The notes: generated by a model not told the origin, from the letters alone. Positions 6,812-16,721 are shown, numbered from the stretch's first letter. The stretch: DNA of 64,000 bases from an uncultured Alistipes sp. (GCA_905213895.1 CAJMKE010000006.1:59897-123896); one strand, 5' to 3'. Made by a program: numbers and translations.

Positions 6812-9661
6812 ATGAGCAGGTATATTCGCCATATTTTCGTTGTAGTCGTTTTTCTGTCGATTGTATGCGATGCCTCTGCGGCATTCCGCTCCTTCTCGGT
6901 CGGCGGTCGCATCGTCTCGTCCGAGGACGGCAAGCCGCTTTCGGCGGTAGTCGTCATGGTGGACGGTGCCGACAACTGGGCTGTCAGCGACCGCGACGGC
7001 GAATATCGGCTCAACGGCGTTCAGGCGGGTTCGCACCGGCTTATCGTGAGACTGCTCGGTTTTGTCGATGCGACGGTCGATATAGATGTCGTGGCGGATA
7101 TGGACGGCGTCGATGTCGTCATGCGTCCCGACAACCTCAAAATCGACGAGGTGGTCGTTACCGCCAAGGCGAAGAGCGACGAGATGTCCACCGCCCATAT
7201 CATCGGCAAAAAGGCTCTCGAACATCTCCAAATGAACAGCGTCTCCGACGTGGCTTCGCTGCTGCCGGGCGCATCCACATCAAATCCCGATTTGACGAGC
7301 AACAACATCATCGCGCTGCGCGACGGCGGCGTGTCGGCGGGCAACGCCTCGTTCGGTACGGCTGTCGAGGTGGACGGAGTGCGAATCTCGTCCAATGCTT
7401 CGTTCGGCGAAATGTCGGGTGTCGGTACGCGCAACGTCGCCACCGCCAATGTCGAGTCGGTCGAGGTTATCACGGGCGTTCCGTCGGCGGAGTACGGCGA
7501 TATAGGTTCGGGCATCGTCAAGGTGCATACGAGCAAGGGTCGCACTCCGTGGAACATAGTGCTTTCGACCAATCCGCGCACCAAGTCGGCTTCGCTCGCC
7601 AAGGGATTCGACCTCGGAGCGGGTCGCGGCGCGATAAATACGAGCCTCGAATACGCCTACGCGACGAAAGACCTGATGTCGCCTTACGAATCCTACACCC
7701 GCCGCGGCATCACGTTCGCCTACAACAACACTTTCCGCAAGGTATGGCGTTTCAGCGTCGGCGTGTCGGGAAACATCGGCGGCATGAATACCAAGAGCGA
7801 CCCCGATGCCAATACCGGTCGCCGCGAAAAGGACCGCGACAACTCGGTGCGTTTCCGCACGTCGCTCGAATGGCTGCTCAACCGCAGTTGGATTACGAAT
7901 GTGGTTCTCGAAGGCTCGGCAAGTTACGCCGACAACAAGAATACTCTGGTAGACCCGGTGTCGAATTCCTCGCAGCAGCCGGCGGCGCACGCTCCCGAAC
8001 AGGGATACTTCTTCGCCGACATGCTGCCTGCGAATTTTACGCGCGTGGGCTATGTCGATTCCAAGGAGATAGACTGCAACGTCAAACTGCGCGCCGCATG
8101 GAACCGCAAGTGGGGCGGCGTGCGCAGCAACATGAAAGTCGGTCTGGCATGGTCTGCCAACGGCAATGTCGGTCGCGGCGAGTATTACGACGTGCCGGAG
8201 TACGCTCCGCACGGCTATCGTCCTCGCCCGTACAGCGACTATCCGTTCATGCACAACCTCGCGCTCTTCGTCGAGGAGCGGCTCACTCTGCCGCTCGGTC
8301 GCGACGGCTTCTCCGTACAGATTATGGCTGGTGTGCGCGGCGAAAAGACGATAATCCGCGACGCTTCCTACAAACATACGGCTACACTGTCGCCGCGACT
8401 GAACGCCAAAGTGCAGTTGGGCGACCACGTTACGCTGCGCGGCGGCTGGGGCTTCGCCGAGAAACTGCCGTCGTTCTACATCCTCTATCCGCAGCAGCAG
8501 TACCGCGACATTCAGGTGTTCGCCGCATCCTACGCGGGGGGGGGAAGCGTGTACGCCTACTATACCGAGCCGTACAAGCAGTCCTATAATCCGTCGCTGC
8601 GCTGGCAGCGCAACCGTAACTCCGAAGTGGGTGTCGATTTGAAATGGGGCGAATTTTCGGTGGCATTGACGGGCTATTTCAACAAGACGCGGCTGCCGTA
8701 CAAACTGAAAACCGAGTACGCGCCTTTCTCGTATCGCGTCAGCCAGATTCCCGAGAATTTCACGATGCCGTCGAAACCCGAATTCCGCATCGACCCGCAG
8801 ACCGGCGCAGTTTCGGTTCGCGACGGGGCTGATTCGACCGGCGGCTGGACGGAAATGGATACGAAAGTCATCAACGAAACGTTCGTCGGCACGACCAGGC
8901 AGGACAACGGATCGGATATCGAGCGCAGCGGTGTCGAAATGGTCGTCGATTTCCCGCAGATAAATCCTATCCGGACGCAGTTCCGCATCGACGGCTCGTA
9001 CAACTTCACGAAATACGTCAATACCGACCTTTCGTGGTACTACCCGTCGGGACTGTCGCATACGTCCAATACCAACAAGTCGTACCAGTACGCCGGCATC
9101 TATGTGAACACGCCTTCGACCTCGGCGACGTACAACGGTCGCAAGACGCATACGTTCAGCATGAACGTTACGAGCATAACCCATATTCCGTCAATCCGTA
9201 TGGTCGTTACGCTGCGTCTGGAAGCGATGCTCGTGCGGCGGATGCAGAATATTTCGCTCTACAACGGCGGCGAATATGCGTTCAACGTTTCGGAGGACAG
9301 CAAACGCCCGATAGGCGGCAGCGTAGCCGACGGTAACAACTATACGGCGATATATCCGCTCTATTATATGGGTACGGACGGCGTCATGCACCCGTTCACG
9401 TCGGCGGAGGCGAACGACCCGGCATTCCAGAATCTGATTCTGCGTTCGGGCAACGCCTACCAGTACAACGCCGATGGCTACGACCCGTATTTCTCGGCTA
9501 ACCTGAGTATTACCAAGGAGTTCGGCGACCATGTCTCGCTGTCGTTCTATGCCAACAACTTTACCAATTCGCGCAGGGCTGTCGCGTCGTATGCTACGGG
9601 CGTGGCGGCGATATTCACGCCGGATTTCTATTACGGACTGTCGCTGCGACTGAAATTTTAG
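6812..9661 (+). CDS. TonB-dependent receptor with carboxypeptidase-regulatory-like domain
   Basis: 949 residues. A signal peptide (about 1-23, ending SIVCDASA) is followed by a CarboxypepD_reg-like beta-sandwich (about 27-110, with GGRIVSSEDGKPLSAVVV), a plug domain (about 115-235, LKIDEVVVTAKA, IALRDGGVSAGN, VEVITGVPSAEYGDIGSG) and a 22-strand-type barrel ending in aromatic LSLRLKF. Such receptors import a ligand across the outer membrane using TonB energy. No SusD-like partner follows; instead a DUF4876-like lipoprotein and a DUF6850-like barrel do. Substrate cannot be read from sequence. A G9 tract (8536-8544) encodes YAGGGSVY near residue 577; a one-base slip would truncate the barrel. 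Confidence 0.92.
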   Translation: MSRYIRHIFVVVVFLSIVCDASAAFRSFSVGGRIVSSEDGKPLSAVVVMVDGADNWAVSDRDGEYRLNGVQAGSHRLIVRLLGFVDATVDIDVVADMDGVDVVMRPDNLKIDEVVVTAKAKSDEMSTAHIIGKKALEHLQMNSVSDVASLLPGASTSNPDLTSNNIIALRDGGVSAGNASFGTAVEVDGVRISSNASFGEMSGVGTRNVATANVESVEVITGVPSAEYGDIGSGIVKVHTSKGRTPWNIVLSTNPRTKSASLAKGFDLGAGRGAINTSLEYAYATKDLMSPYESYTRRGITFAYNNTFRKVWRFSVGVSGNIGGMNTKSDPDANTGRREKDRDNSVRFRTSLEWLLNRSWITNVVLEGSASYADNKNTLVDPVSNSSQQPAAHAPEQGYFFADMLPANFTRVGYVDSKEIDCNVKLRAAWNRKWGGVRSNMKVGLAWSANGNVGRGEYYDVPEYAPHGYRPRPYSDYPFMHNLALFVEERLTLPLGRDGFSVQIMAGVRGEKTIIRDASYKHTATLSPRLNAKVQLGDHVTLRGGWGFAEKLPSFYILYPQQQYRDIQVFAASYAGGGSVYAYYTEPYKQSYNPSLRWQRNRNSEVGVDLKWGEFSVALTGYFNKTRLPYKLKTEYAPFSYRVSQIPENFTMPSKPEFRIDPQTGAVSVRDGADSTGGWTEMDTKVINETFVGTTRQDNGSDIERSGVEMVVDFPQINPIRTQFRIDGSYNFTKYVNTDLSWYYPSGLSHTSNTNKSYQYAGIYVNTPSTSATYNGRKTHTFSMNVTSITHIPSIRMVVTLRLEAMLVRRMQNISLYNGGEYAFNVSEDSKRPIGGSVADGNNYTAIYPLYYMGTDGVMHPFTSAEANDPAFQNLILRSGNAYQYNADGYDPYFSANLSITKEFGDHVSLSFYANNFTNSRRAVASYATGVAAIFTPDFYYGLSLRLKF

Positions 9662-9664
9662 AGT

Positions 9665-10921
9665 ATGAGAACATTTTTACGACATATATTCCTATCGGTT
9701 TCTGCGGCGGTCGCGGCTGCGGTCATTTTCGCGGGATGCTCGCCGCTCGATGCGGATAAGCAGTACGAGGCTACGCTCCGCACCCTGTCCGTCAGGGCTG
9801 TGTATCCTGCGGGCTATGACGATTATGCGCGGGCGGGAATCGATATTACCGTCGTGAACAACGCCGACGGCAGTACGTATACGGAGAAGACCGACGAGAA
9901 TGCGTCGGCACGGTTCGTCGTTTCGGAGGGTTTCTACAACATCAGTCTCTCCGATATTCAGGGACGCCACATCTTCAACGGCGCGTCCGACCAGGTGCGC
10001 GTTACGGGCGGCGACATGTCGATGGACTTGCAACTCATCGAATCGACGACATCCGCCATAATAATCAAGGAGATATACTGCGGCGGCTGCACCAAATATC
10101 CCGAAGTCGGCATGTATGCTTCCGACAAATACGTCATTCTCCACAACAACTCCGACGAGACATACTACCTCGACGGTCTGTGCTTCGGCGTTCTCGACCC
10201 TTACAACTCGTCGGGAACCAATGTGTGGGTCGGCAAGAACCCTGCGACGGGCGAATCGGTGTTCCCCGATTTCATGCCGGTGGGCGAGTGCGTATGGCAG
10301 TTCGGCGGCGGGGGCGGGGATTTTCCTCTCGCGGCGGGCGAAGACGCGGTGATTGCGGTAAACGGTGCCATAGACCATACGTTGCAGTACTACAATTCGG
10401 TGAATCTCAACGACGAACGCTATTTCGTCTGCTACGACCCCGTGCTGTACCAGCATCCGATGTATCATCCCGTGCCGGGCGATAAAATCAAGCCGTCGCA
10501 CTATCTGAAAGTCGTTACCAAGGTCGGTCCGTCGTCGGGCTATCCGTTCTCGCAGACGTCTCCTGCCGTGGTGATATTCCGTGCGCAGGATTGCGACATC
10601 GACGAGTATGTCCGCCGCGACGGGGTGGTCATGCAGAAACCGGGTTCGACCGTCATCAGCGTAGTGAAGATTCCGATTCCGTGGATTGTCGATGCCGTCG
10701 AGGTTTACGACGGTACGTCGAGCAACAACCGCAAGCGTTTCCCGCCGTCGCTCGATGCGGGATACGTCTACCAGTCGGATACCTATCTCGGTCGTTCGCT
10801 CCACCGCCGCCTCGACGAAAAGGAGAGTGCCGCGACCGGACTCGAAATATATTGCGATACCAACAACTCGACGAACGATTTCTATGAACGCGAACGTCCG
10901 TCGCTAAAAGACAACGAGTGA
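9665..10921 (+). CDS. Lipoprotein consistent with DUF4876, partner of the TonB receptor
   Basis: 418 residues starting 3 bases after the receptor stop. The leader ends in a lipobox (FAGCSPLD), so it is probably lipidated and surface or periplasmic. Residues about 35-125 look like a beta-sandwich (TVVNNADGSTYTEKTDENA). The remainder has IIIKEIYCGGC and DKYVILHNNSDETYYLDGL, resembling lamin-tail-like/DUF4876 proteins that occur next to TonB receptors in Bacteroidales. The domain name is from memory of the family, not a search. The stop overlaps the next start (TGATG), so translation is probably coupled. Confidence 0.7.
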   Translation: MRTFLRHIFLSVSAAVAAAVIFAGCSPLDADKQYEATLRTLSVRAVYPAGYDDYARAGIDITVVNNADGSTYTEKTDENASARFVVSEGFYNISLSDIQGRHIFNGASDQVRVTGGDMSMDLQLIESTTSAIIIKEIYCGGCTKYPEVGMYASDKYVILHNNSDETYYLDGLCFGVLDPYNSSGTNVWVGKNPATGESVFPDFMPVGECVWQFGGGGGDFPLAAGEDAVIAVNGAIDHTLQYYNSVNLNDERYFVCYDPVLYQHPMYHPVPGDKIKPSHYLKVVTKVGPSSGYPFSQTSPAVVIFRAQDCDIDEYVRRDGVVMQKPGSTVISVVKIPIPWIVDAVEVYDGTSSNNRKRFPPSLDAGYVYQSDTYLGRSLHRRLDEKESAATGLEIYCDTNNSTNDFYERERPSLKDNE

Positions 10922-12411
10922 TGCGCCGACTGACATACATATCGATTCTGACATTTCTGTGCGTCGCCGCCGCGTCGGCGCAGGAGCGTTACGAGCGTGT
11001 CGTGCGCCACAACATGTGGAACATGGGCGGCGGTACGGCGGGTCTGCGGCTCGATTCGCTCTCGACGTCGTATGCCGAAATATATGCCGTGAAGGAGAAC
11101 GGAAAGTTCGTCCCTACATACGGTTCGGCGGACAGTTGGAATTTCGGAGCGCAGATGAAGTCGGTTTACCACCTGAAAAAGATTTCGTTCGCCGGCGGAT
11201 TCGGCTACGACTATTTTCTGGGCAACCGCATGTGCGGCTCGATGTTCACGCGTCCGGGATACTATCCGGTCGATATTCTCGAATTTACGCCGGGTCGCAA
11301 AATCCGCGAGACATACTCTTTCGAGGGCGGCATGTCGGTCGAGTTGGGTCGCGGTCTGATGTTCGGTCTGCTTGCCGACGTTTCGGCTCAGAGTTACTCC
11401 AAGCGCAAGGACCTGCGCCACAAGAACAATGCTCTCGACCTGCGCGTAATGCCGTCGCTGACATGGCGTTTCGCCGACGGGGCGGTCGGGGCGACATATA
11501 TCTTCGACAAGAACAGCGAATCCGTTTCGGCGGGCGAATACGGAGTGTCGTCCGAGAACTACTACGCCTTTTTCGACAAGGGCATCTGCTACGGCAACTC
11601 GGAGTTGTGGACGGGCAGCGGCATTCACCTCGACGAGGCGGGAGTATCGGGCTTTCCGGTGCGCGAGTTCACCAACGGCGCGATGTTGCAGGCGCAGTGG
11701 CGGGGCGTGTACATAGATGCGTCGTACCGTCGCGGCAGCGGTCGCACTGGCGAGAAACAGACTGTCTGGCATGAATTCGGCTCCGATGCCGTCGATGCGC
11801 ATATCGGTGTCGCATTGCGCGGACGGTGGTTCATCCGTGCCGGATTCGGATATTTCGACCAGACCAACAACGAGAACGTGATGAACACCGTTACGGAAAA
11901 CGGAGTTACGATAATGCGCAAGTTCGGTTCCAATGCGATTTTTTCCCGCCGCAGTTATTCGGCGTCGCTCGAAGCGGAGTATGCCGCCGACCGCTGGGAG
12001 ATTGTCTTCGGTGCGAATTACCGGACGCTCGACCGGCTTTCGACGCTCGTCTATCCGCAGTACCGCACGCACTCGATGGATGCGGCGCGCTTTTTCGTCG
12101 ATGCACGCATGGTGTTCGGCGCATTCGAGGTCTCGCTGTCGGCATCGGGCGCATTCGGCGGTTCGGACGAGGGCGGAGGCGTCGTGGTCGAGGGGATAAA
12201 TTCGGGCGACTATCCGGTTTGCCTGAATGATTGGCTCGCTGCCGAAACCGAATGGTTCACCGCCTCGCGCGTCGGCTGCGGATTGGGATTGAGATACAAC
12301 ATAAGGAAATTCTACATCGACCTGCGCGGCGACTATACCCGTGCGTTCGGTGTGCGGATGCTCGGCAGCAACCGCGTAAATGCGAGACTGTCGGCGGGAT
12401 ACAGATTTTGA
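10921..12411 (+). CDS. Outer-membrane barrel protein consistent with DUF6850
   Basis: 496 residues. Signal peptide MRRLTYISILTFLCVAAASA then a long series of amphipathic strands ending NARLSAGYRF, the terminal aromatic typical of outer-membrane barrels. It overlaps the stop of the DUF4876-like gene by one base (start ATG at 10921; a GTG at 10918 is also in frame). The three genes receptor, lipoprotein and barrel form a tight unit, so this protein probably acts in the same uptake or surface system. DUF6850 assignment is by context and general resemblance. Confidence 0.65.
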   Translation: MRRLTYISILTFLCVAAASAQERYERVVRHNMWNMGGGTAGLRLDSLSTSYAEIYAVKENGKFVPTYGSADSWNFGAQMKSVYHLKKISFAGGFGYDYFLGNRMCGSMFTRPGYYPVDILEFTPGRKIRETYSFEGGMSVELGRGLMFGLLADVSAQSYSKRKDLRHKNNALDLRVMPSLTWRFADGAVGATYIFDKNSESVSAGEYGVSSENYYAFFDKGICYGNSELWTGSGIHLDEAGVSGFPVREFTNGAMLQAQWRGVYIDASYRRGSGRTGEKQTVWHEFGSDAVDAHIGVALRGRWFIRAGFGYFDQTNNENVMNTVTENGVTIMRKFGSNAIFSRRSYSASLEAEYAADRWEIVFGANYRTLDRLSTLVYPQYRTHSMDAARFFVDARMVFGAFEVSLSASGAFGGSDEGGGVVVEGINSGDYPVCLNDWLAAETEWFTASRVGCGLGLRYNIRKFYIDLRGDYTRAFGVRMLGSNRVNARLSAGYRF

Positions 12412-12447
12412 CGAAACATTTATATATTAACTTAAAAACAGAAGATT

Positions 12448-13233
12448 ATGAAAAAATTTACATTCTTCGCTCTCGCTGCGGCTCTCTTGTGCGTCGGTTG
12501 CGATAAAAACGAAAACGGCGGTAAAGAGCCGGAAGACCCGACGAAACTCGTCTATGGCGGCGTAACCTACAATATCGTAACGCTCGCCGACGGCAATACG
12601 TGGATGGCGGAGAACCTCCGTTATGTTCCGGAAGGCAAGAAAGTTTCGAGCGACTATGTCGCCGATGCAGGCGTATGGTATCCGGCAGGTGCCGACAAGG
12701 TCGCCGACCCGTCGCTCGTCGAGAGCAAGGGTCTGCTCTACGACTGCGCCACCGCTTTCGGTGTGGATGCGATTACGGAGGAGAACGCCTATTCGTTCGA
12801 GGGCAAGCAGGGTATCTGCCCCGACGGCTGGCATATCCCTACCAATGCCGAACTCACAGGTCTCGTAGGTCATAATTCCAATGGCGCGTTAATCGACACG
12901 AACGCTCCTTATTACGATGCGGAAGCCAAAGGTGCGCCTATCGATGTACTCGATGAAGCGGGCTTCAACTGGACTTTTGTCGGTATCCGCAACAAGGCGA
13001 CCCTTACCGCGACAGGTGCTTATGTATGCACGGTTTATGAAGAGACGGTAGGAGCAATGTCGTATGTTCTCGGCTCGACCTGCTATCAGGTGAAGAAAAA
13101 CAGCGAAAACGTTATAACCAACTATCAGTACTATTCGCTGATGTCCACCGTGAACAAGACGAACAACAAGGTTTCCGTGGCATACGGCAACGCCATGGCG
13201 GGTATGTCGGTTCGCTGCGTGAAGAACAAATAG
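12448..13233 (+). CDS. FISUMP-domain lipoprotein
   Basis: 261 residues with a lipobox at LLCVGCDKNE. It contains the hallmark pieces of the Fibrobacter succinogenes major paralogous domain: YNIVTLADGNTWMAENLRY near 35-53 and GICPDGWHIPTNAEL near 110-124, ending with a GMSVRCVKNK strand. FISUMP proteins are surface-exposed in Bacteroidota, possibly adhesive. It lies 36 nt after the barrel gene and 10 nt before the S46 peptidase, suggesting one operon. Confidence 0.85.
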   Translation: MKKFTFFALAAALLCVGCDKNENGGKEPEDPTKLVYGGVTYNIVTLADGNTWMAENLRYVPEGKKVSSDYVADAGVWYPAGADKVADPSLVESKGLLYDCATAFGVDAITEENAYSFEGKQGICPDGWHIPTNAELTGLVGHNSNGALIDTNAPYYDAEAKGAPIDVLDEAGFNWTFVGIRNKATLTATGAYVCTVYEETVGAMSYVLGSTCYQVKKNSENVITNYQYYSLMSTVNKTNNKVSVAYGNAMAGMSVRCVKNK

Positions 13234-13243
13234 GATATAATAG

Positions 13244-15382
13244 ATGAAGAGAACAGTATTATCGGTTCTGATGATGCTCACAACCCTCGCGGCTGTTGCC
13301 GACGAGGGTATGTGGCTTGTAAAGGGCATTGATGCGCAGATGTACAACCGTATGCGCAGGATGGGTCTCAAATTGAAGCCCGAAGCCCTCTATAACGAGC
13401 AGTCGCCTGCATTGTGCGATGCCGTAGTCGCAATCAACGGCGGCATGGGTAGCGGCAGCATGATTTCCGACGAGGGATTGATGATTACCAATCACCATGT
13501 CGCTTACAGTGCGATTTGCGCAATAACCACTCCCGAACACAACTACCTCGAAGACGGATTCTGGGCTGCTTCGCGCGAGAACGAGATTCCGCTCGAAGGC
13601 TTCACCGTACAGTTCCTGCGCGGCATTATCGATGTTACCGACGAAGCCGCGGCACTGCGCGACTCGATGATTGCCGAGAAGAAGTGGAACGCCATGGGTA
13701 CCCGCCGTCTCGGCAAGGCGATGCAGGAGCGTTACGCCAAGACCACGGAGTTCACGCCGTCGTTCGAATCGATGTGGGGCGGCAAGAAGTACTATATCTA
13801 TCTCTACGAGATTTTCCGCGACGTCCGTCTGGTCGCCGCTCCGCCGGCACGTCTGGGTGCGTTCGGCGGCGATACCGACAACTGGGGCTGGCCCCAGCAC
13901 AAGGCTGATTTCACCGTCTGCCGCGTCTATGCCGGCAAGGACGGCAAGCCTGCCGACTATTCCGTGGACAACGTGCCTCTGCATCCGGACCGCGTATTGA
14001 AAGTGGCTCCGAAAAGCGTTGCCGAGGGCGATTTCACGATGGTCGTCGGTTACCCGGGAACCACGCGCCGCTACATGTCGTCGTTCGCGGTCGAGGAGAA
14101 GCAGCAGGTGCGCAATCCTATCGTCGTCGATGCCCGTCATCGCCGCATGGACATCATGCGCAAGGGCATGGAGCGCAACGACACCGTGCGCATGAACTAC
14201 TCTGACCGCTATTTCGGTCTCTCCAACTATGCCGACTACGCCAAGTGGGAGAACATCTGTTTCGCGCGCTTCGATGTCAAGGGCATCCGCGAAGCCGAGG
14301 AGAAGGACCTGAAAGCGTGGATTGAAGCCGACTCCGCACGCAATGCGCAGTACGGCGTACTGTTCGACCGCATGGAGAAGGGTTACGCCGCGCGCCGCGA
14401 TGCGATGCGCGTGCGCACCGACTATGCCGAACGCTGGTTCGGAATCAGCGAGGCGATGATTATGGCGAACCGCCTCGCATCGACGGTAGGTCGTCTCAAA
14501 CAGCGCGGCGAATACATGTTCGACATCAACGACCCGAAACTCGCGAAGTTCGTCGAGTCGGTTAAACGGTTGGAGAAAGCCGACCTTGCGACAGACCGCG
14601 AACTGTTCGTCGAAATCGGCGGCAGTTTCTTCGACAACCTTCCGCAGGAGTATATCGGAACGGCAGTCAAGACCCGTCTCGACGAATTCGGCGGCGATGC
14701 CCGCAAGATGCTCGAATGGATTTACGACAACTCGTGTTGCAGCACGCCGGAGCGTCTGTACGGATTCTTCTCCGAGCCGCGCCGAATCAAGGCGGTGATG
14801 TCCGACCCGCTCGTATCGCTCGTAACGTCGCTGCCTTTCCAGCCGTTCATGCGCAAGGTCATTCTGGCTGAACGCGCGGCTGGTGCGTCGGTTACGGCAG
14901 ACGAACGCGAATATGCGTCGCTGCTCTACGATTTCCGTCAGTCCGAAGGCAGGGTGCAGTATCCGAACGCCAACTCGACGATGCGTCTGAGTTATGGCAA
15001 GGTCTGCCCGCTCGACCCTCGCGACGGCGTACATTACGACTGGCGTTCGACCACGGACGGTTATGTCGAGAAAATCGACGAGACGAACCACGATTTCCGC
15101 TCCGATGCCAGGATGCTCGACATGATTGCTTCGGCATCCGCTCCGGTGCAGGTCAATTTCCTTACCGACAACGATATTACGGGCGGCAACTCCGGTTCGC
15201 CGGTTGTGAATGGTCGCGGCGAAATCGTCGGACTTGCATTCGACGGTAACCGCGAATCGATGGCGGGCGACGTCTGGTTCAACCCGAAATATTCGCGCAC
15301 CGTGTGTGTCGATATGGGCTACATAATGTGGATTCTGCGCAACTACGCGCCGCAGTCGCTTACGGAGGAGATTCACCGATAA
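13244..15382 (+). CDS. S46-family dipeptidyl-peptidase (DPP7/DPP11 type)
   Basis: 712 residues. Signal peptide about 1-19, then the S46 fold: catalytic His in MITNHHVAYSAI (about 84), the Asp region FGGDTDNWGWPQHKADF (about 210), catalytic Ser in TGGNSGSPVVNG (about 650). These periplasmic or outer-membrane exopeptidases remove dipeptides from peptides for amino-acid nutrition. In S46 enzymes the residue after the conserved FD near the Ser sets P1 preference (Arg in DPP11 for acidic, Gly in DPP7 for hydrophobic); here it is FDGN, so DPP7-like specificity is inferred. Full length. Confidence 0.9.
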   Translation: MKRTVLSVLMMLTTLAAVADEGMWLVKGIDAQMYNRMRRMGLKLKPEALYNEQSPALCDAVVAINGGMGSGSMISDEGLMITNHHVAYSAICAITTPEHNYLEDGFWAASRENEIPLEGFTVQFLRGIIDVTDEAAALRDSMIAEKKWNAMGTRRLGKAMQERYAKTTEFTPSFESMWGGKKYYIYLYEIFRDVRLVAAPPARLGAFGGDTDNWGWPQHKADFTVCRVYAGKDGKPADYSVDNVPLHPDRVLKVAPKSVAEGDFTMVVGYPGTTRRYMSSFAVEEKQQVRNPIVVDARHRRMDIMRKGMERNDTVRMNYSDRYFGLSNYADYAKWENICFARFDVKGIREAEEKDLKAWIEADSARNAQYGVLFDRMEKGYAARRDAMRVRTDYAERWFGISEAMIMANRLASTVGRLKQRGEYMFDINDPKLAKFVESVKRLEKADLATDRELFVEIGGSFFDNLPQEYIGTAVKTRLDEFGGDARKMLEWIYDNSCCSTPERLYGFFSEPRRIKAVMSDPLVSLVTSLPFQPFMRKVILAERAAGASVTADEREYASLLYDFRQSEGRVQYPNANSTMRLSYGKVCPLDPRDGVHYDWRSTTDGYVEKIDETNHDFRSDARMLDMIASASAPVQVNFLTDNDITGGNSGSPVVNGRGEIVGLAFDGNRESMAGDVWFNPKYSRTVCVDMGYIMWILRNYAPQSLTEEIHR

Positions 15383-15400
15383 CCGACCGACCCTGATGAA

Positions 15401-15432
15401 AAGCAGCCGCCTCGTTTTCGAGGCGGCTGCTT
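15401..15432 (+). terminator. Strong hairpin after the S46 gene
   Basis: Arms AAGCAGCCGCCTCG (15401-15414) and its complement (15419-15432) with a TTTT loop, followed by TTATTGGG. Between convergent genes. Confidence 0.85.
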
Positions 15433-15537
15433 TATTGGGTCTTTAATCCCGCTACGCGGTCTTTTCCTCCTTCGCGCCTCGGCAGTCCGAACAAGTTCGA
15501 CTGCTCTCGGCTTGGCGTCGGTTAAGGACTTTTCCAG

Positions 15538-16095
15538 TTACAGCACCATGAAGAGTATCGGTATCGCGATGCCGATAAGCAACTCTATGCCGCCGCGACC
15601 CCAAAGCCCGTGTTTGCCCTTGACCATGACGAGTCCTGTCAGGACTATCACGACGAGCGAAAGCAGGAATATGTCCGAAAACCATGTCCAATAATGGCTC
15701 GGATTGTAGTGCAGTCGGTTTATCGCGCTGATTACCGGACGTTTCTTGATGGATTCGTATATCGCTTCGCCCGTATTGCGGTTCACCAGCAGCGACGAGC
15801 CTCCGCGAATGAATACCTTGAACGATTCGGCGTCGAAATCGTATACGGCGGTGAAATTGTCGGCTTCGCCCCACTGTTCGAGCAGCGAGCGCGCATACGC
15901 ATCATCGACCGTTTCGGGCAGTTCCGCGATTGTGTAACGATGCTGCTCGATTTTGTAGTTGGAGTTGAAATCGTTCTTGTGATTGAGCATGAAGCCCGAC
16001 ATCGCATAGACGAGCAGCACGCCCGAAAATACGTACGACAAATCGCGGTGAAGCGTGCGGCTCCACTTGCGCACCGAAGTCATAATATCCTTCAT
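15538..16095 (-). CDS. PepSY-associated membrane protein
   Basis: 185 residues. An N-terminal helix (LSYVFSGVLLVYAMSGFMLNH, about 19-39), a central soluble part (KVFIRGGSSLLVNRNTGEA) and two C-terminal helices (SDIFLLSLVVIVLTGLVMV; IELLIGIAIPILFMVL). The pattern RTLHRDLSYVFSG ... LHYNPSHYWTWFSDIFLLSL is that of PepSY-associated TM proteins, often linked to iron/siderophore reduction or secreted peptidases. It lies 21 nt downstream of a secreted OB-fold gene on the same strand. Role not determined. Confidence 0.75.
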   Translation of the reverse strand: MKDIMTSVRKWSRTLHRDLSYVFSGVLLVYAMSGFMLNHKNDFNSNYKIEQHRYTIAELPETVDDAYARSLLEQWGEADNFTAVYDFDAESFKVFIRGGSSLLVNRNTGEAIYESIKKRPVISAINRLHYNPSHYWTWFSDIFLLSLVVIVLTGLVMVKGKHGLWGRGGIELLIGIAIPILFMVL

Positions 16096-16116
16096 AGCGA
16101 AAGACGAGGCGTTGAA

Positions 16117-16641
16117 TTACAGAATCTTGTAACTTTTGGCAACTACATAGAACACCGACAGATAGTTCTTGCCCTCGGCTGCATTGCGCTCGGCTATGCG
16201 CTTGCGGAAGTTGTCGATTTTCTGCTGCTCGGTGTTGCCTTGGTCGCCGCGTGCAGCCGATTCGGTTTCGCAGCCGCCGTGTTCGCCCACACCTTTGCCG
16301 TTCTTGATGCGCTCCTCCCAGTTTTTGAGGTAGGTTTCGTCGATGCGGGTCTCCATCAGAGTGCCTACGACCTGTACAGGCTCGTTCACCACGTCGTCCT
16401 TGAATGCGCCCGTCTCCTTGCTGCTCTCGACGCGCAACAGACCTTTCGCGCCGCGCAGGAACATCTTGCGTCCGCCGTGGCTGCAAATGTGGGTGCAGAG
16501 TCCCTCGACCGTAATGTCCTTGCCTACATACTGTTCGCCGTCGGCGAGTACCTGGTCGATTTTCATCGATTGAGCCGATACGCTTGCGGTGGCGAATATC
16601 GCAATCGCGATTGCTGCCGCCATTCCTAAAATTCGTTTCAT
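16117..16641 (-). CDS. Secreted OB-fold-like protein, unknown role
   Basis: 174 residues from the ATG at 16641 (MKRILGMAAAIAI), giving a clear signal peptide ending SVSAQ. The longer frame starting 33 bases upstream would hide it. Residues about 35-110 (QYVGKDITVEGLCTHICSHGG, RVESSKETGAF, VQVVGTLMETRIDE) look like an OB-fold of the helicase/tRNA type with a CTHICSH patch that could bind metal; a Glu/Lys-rich tail follows. Next to the PepSY gene, so a shared envelope function is likely. Confidence 0.7.
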   Translation of the reverse strand: MKRILGMAAAIAIAIFATASVSAQSMKIDQVLADGEQYVGKDITVEGLCTHICSHGGRKMFLRGAKGLLRVESSKETGAFKDDVVNEPVQVVGTLMETRIDETYLKNWEERIKNGKGVGEHGGCETESAARGDQGNTEQQKIDNFRKRIAERNAAEGKNYLSVFYVVAKSYKIL

Positions 16642-16721
16642 AGTCTTATGTTTTTTAGATATATTCCTTGTCAAAGATACGTACTTTTTGTCGAAAAATT
16701 ATCTTTTCCGCATCATATTTT

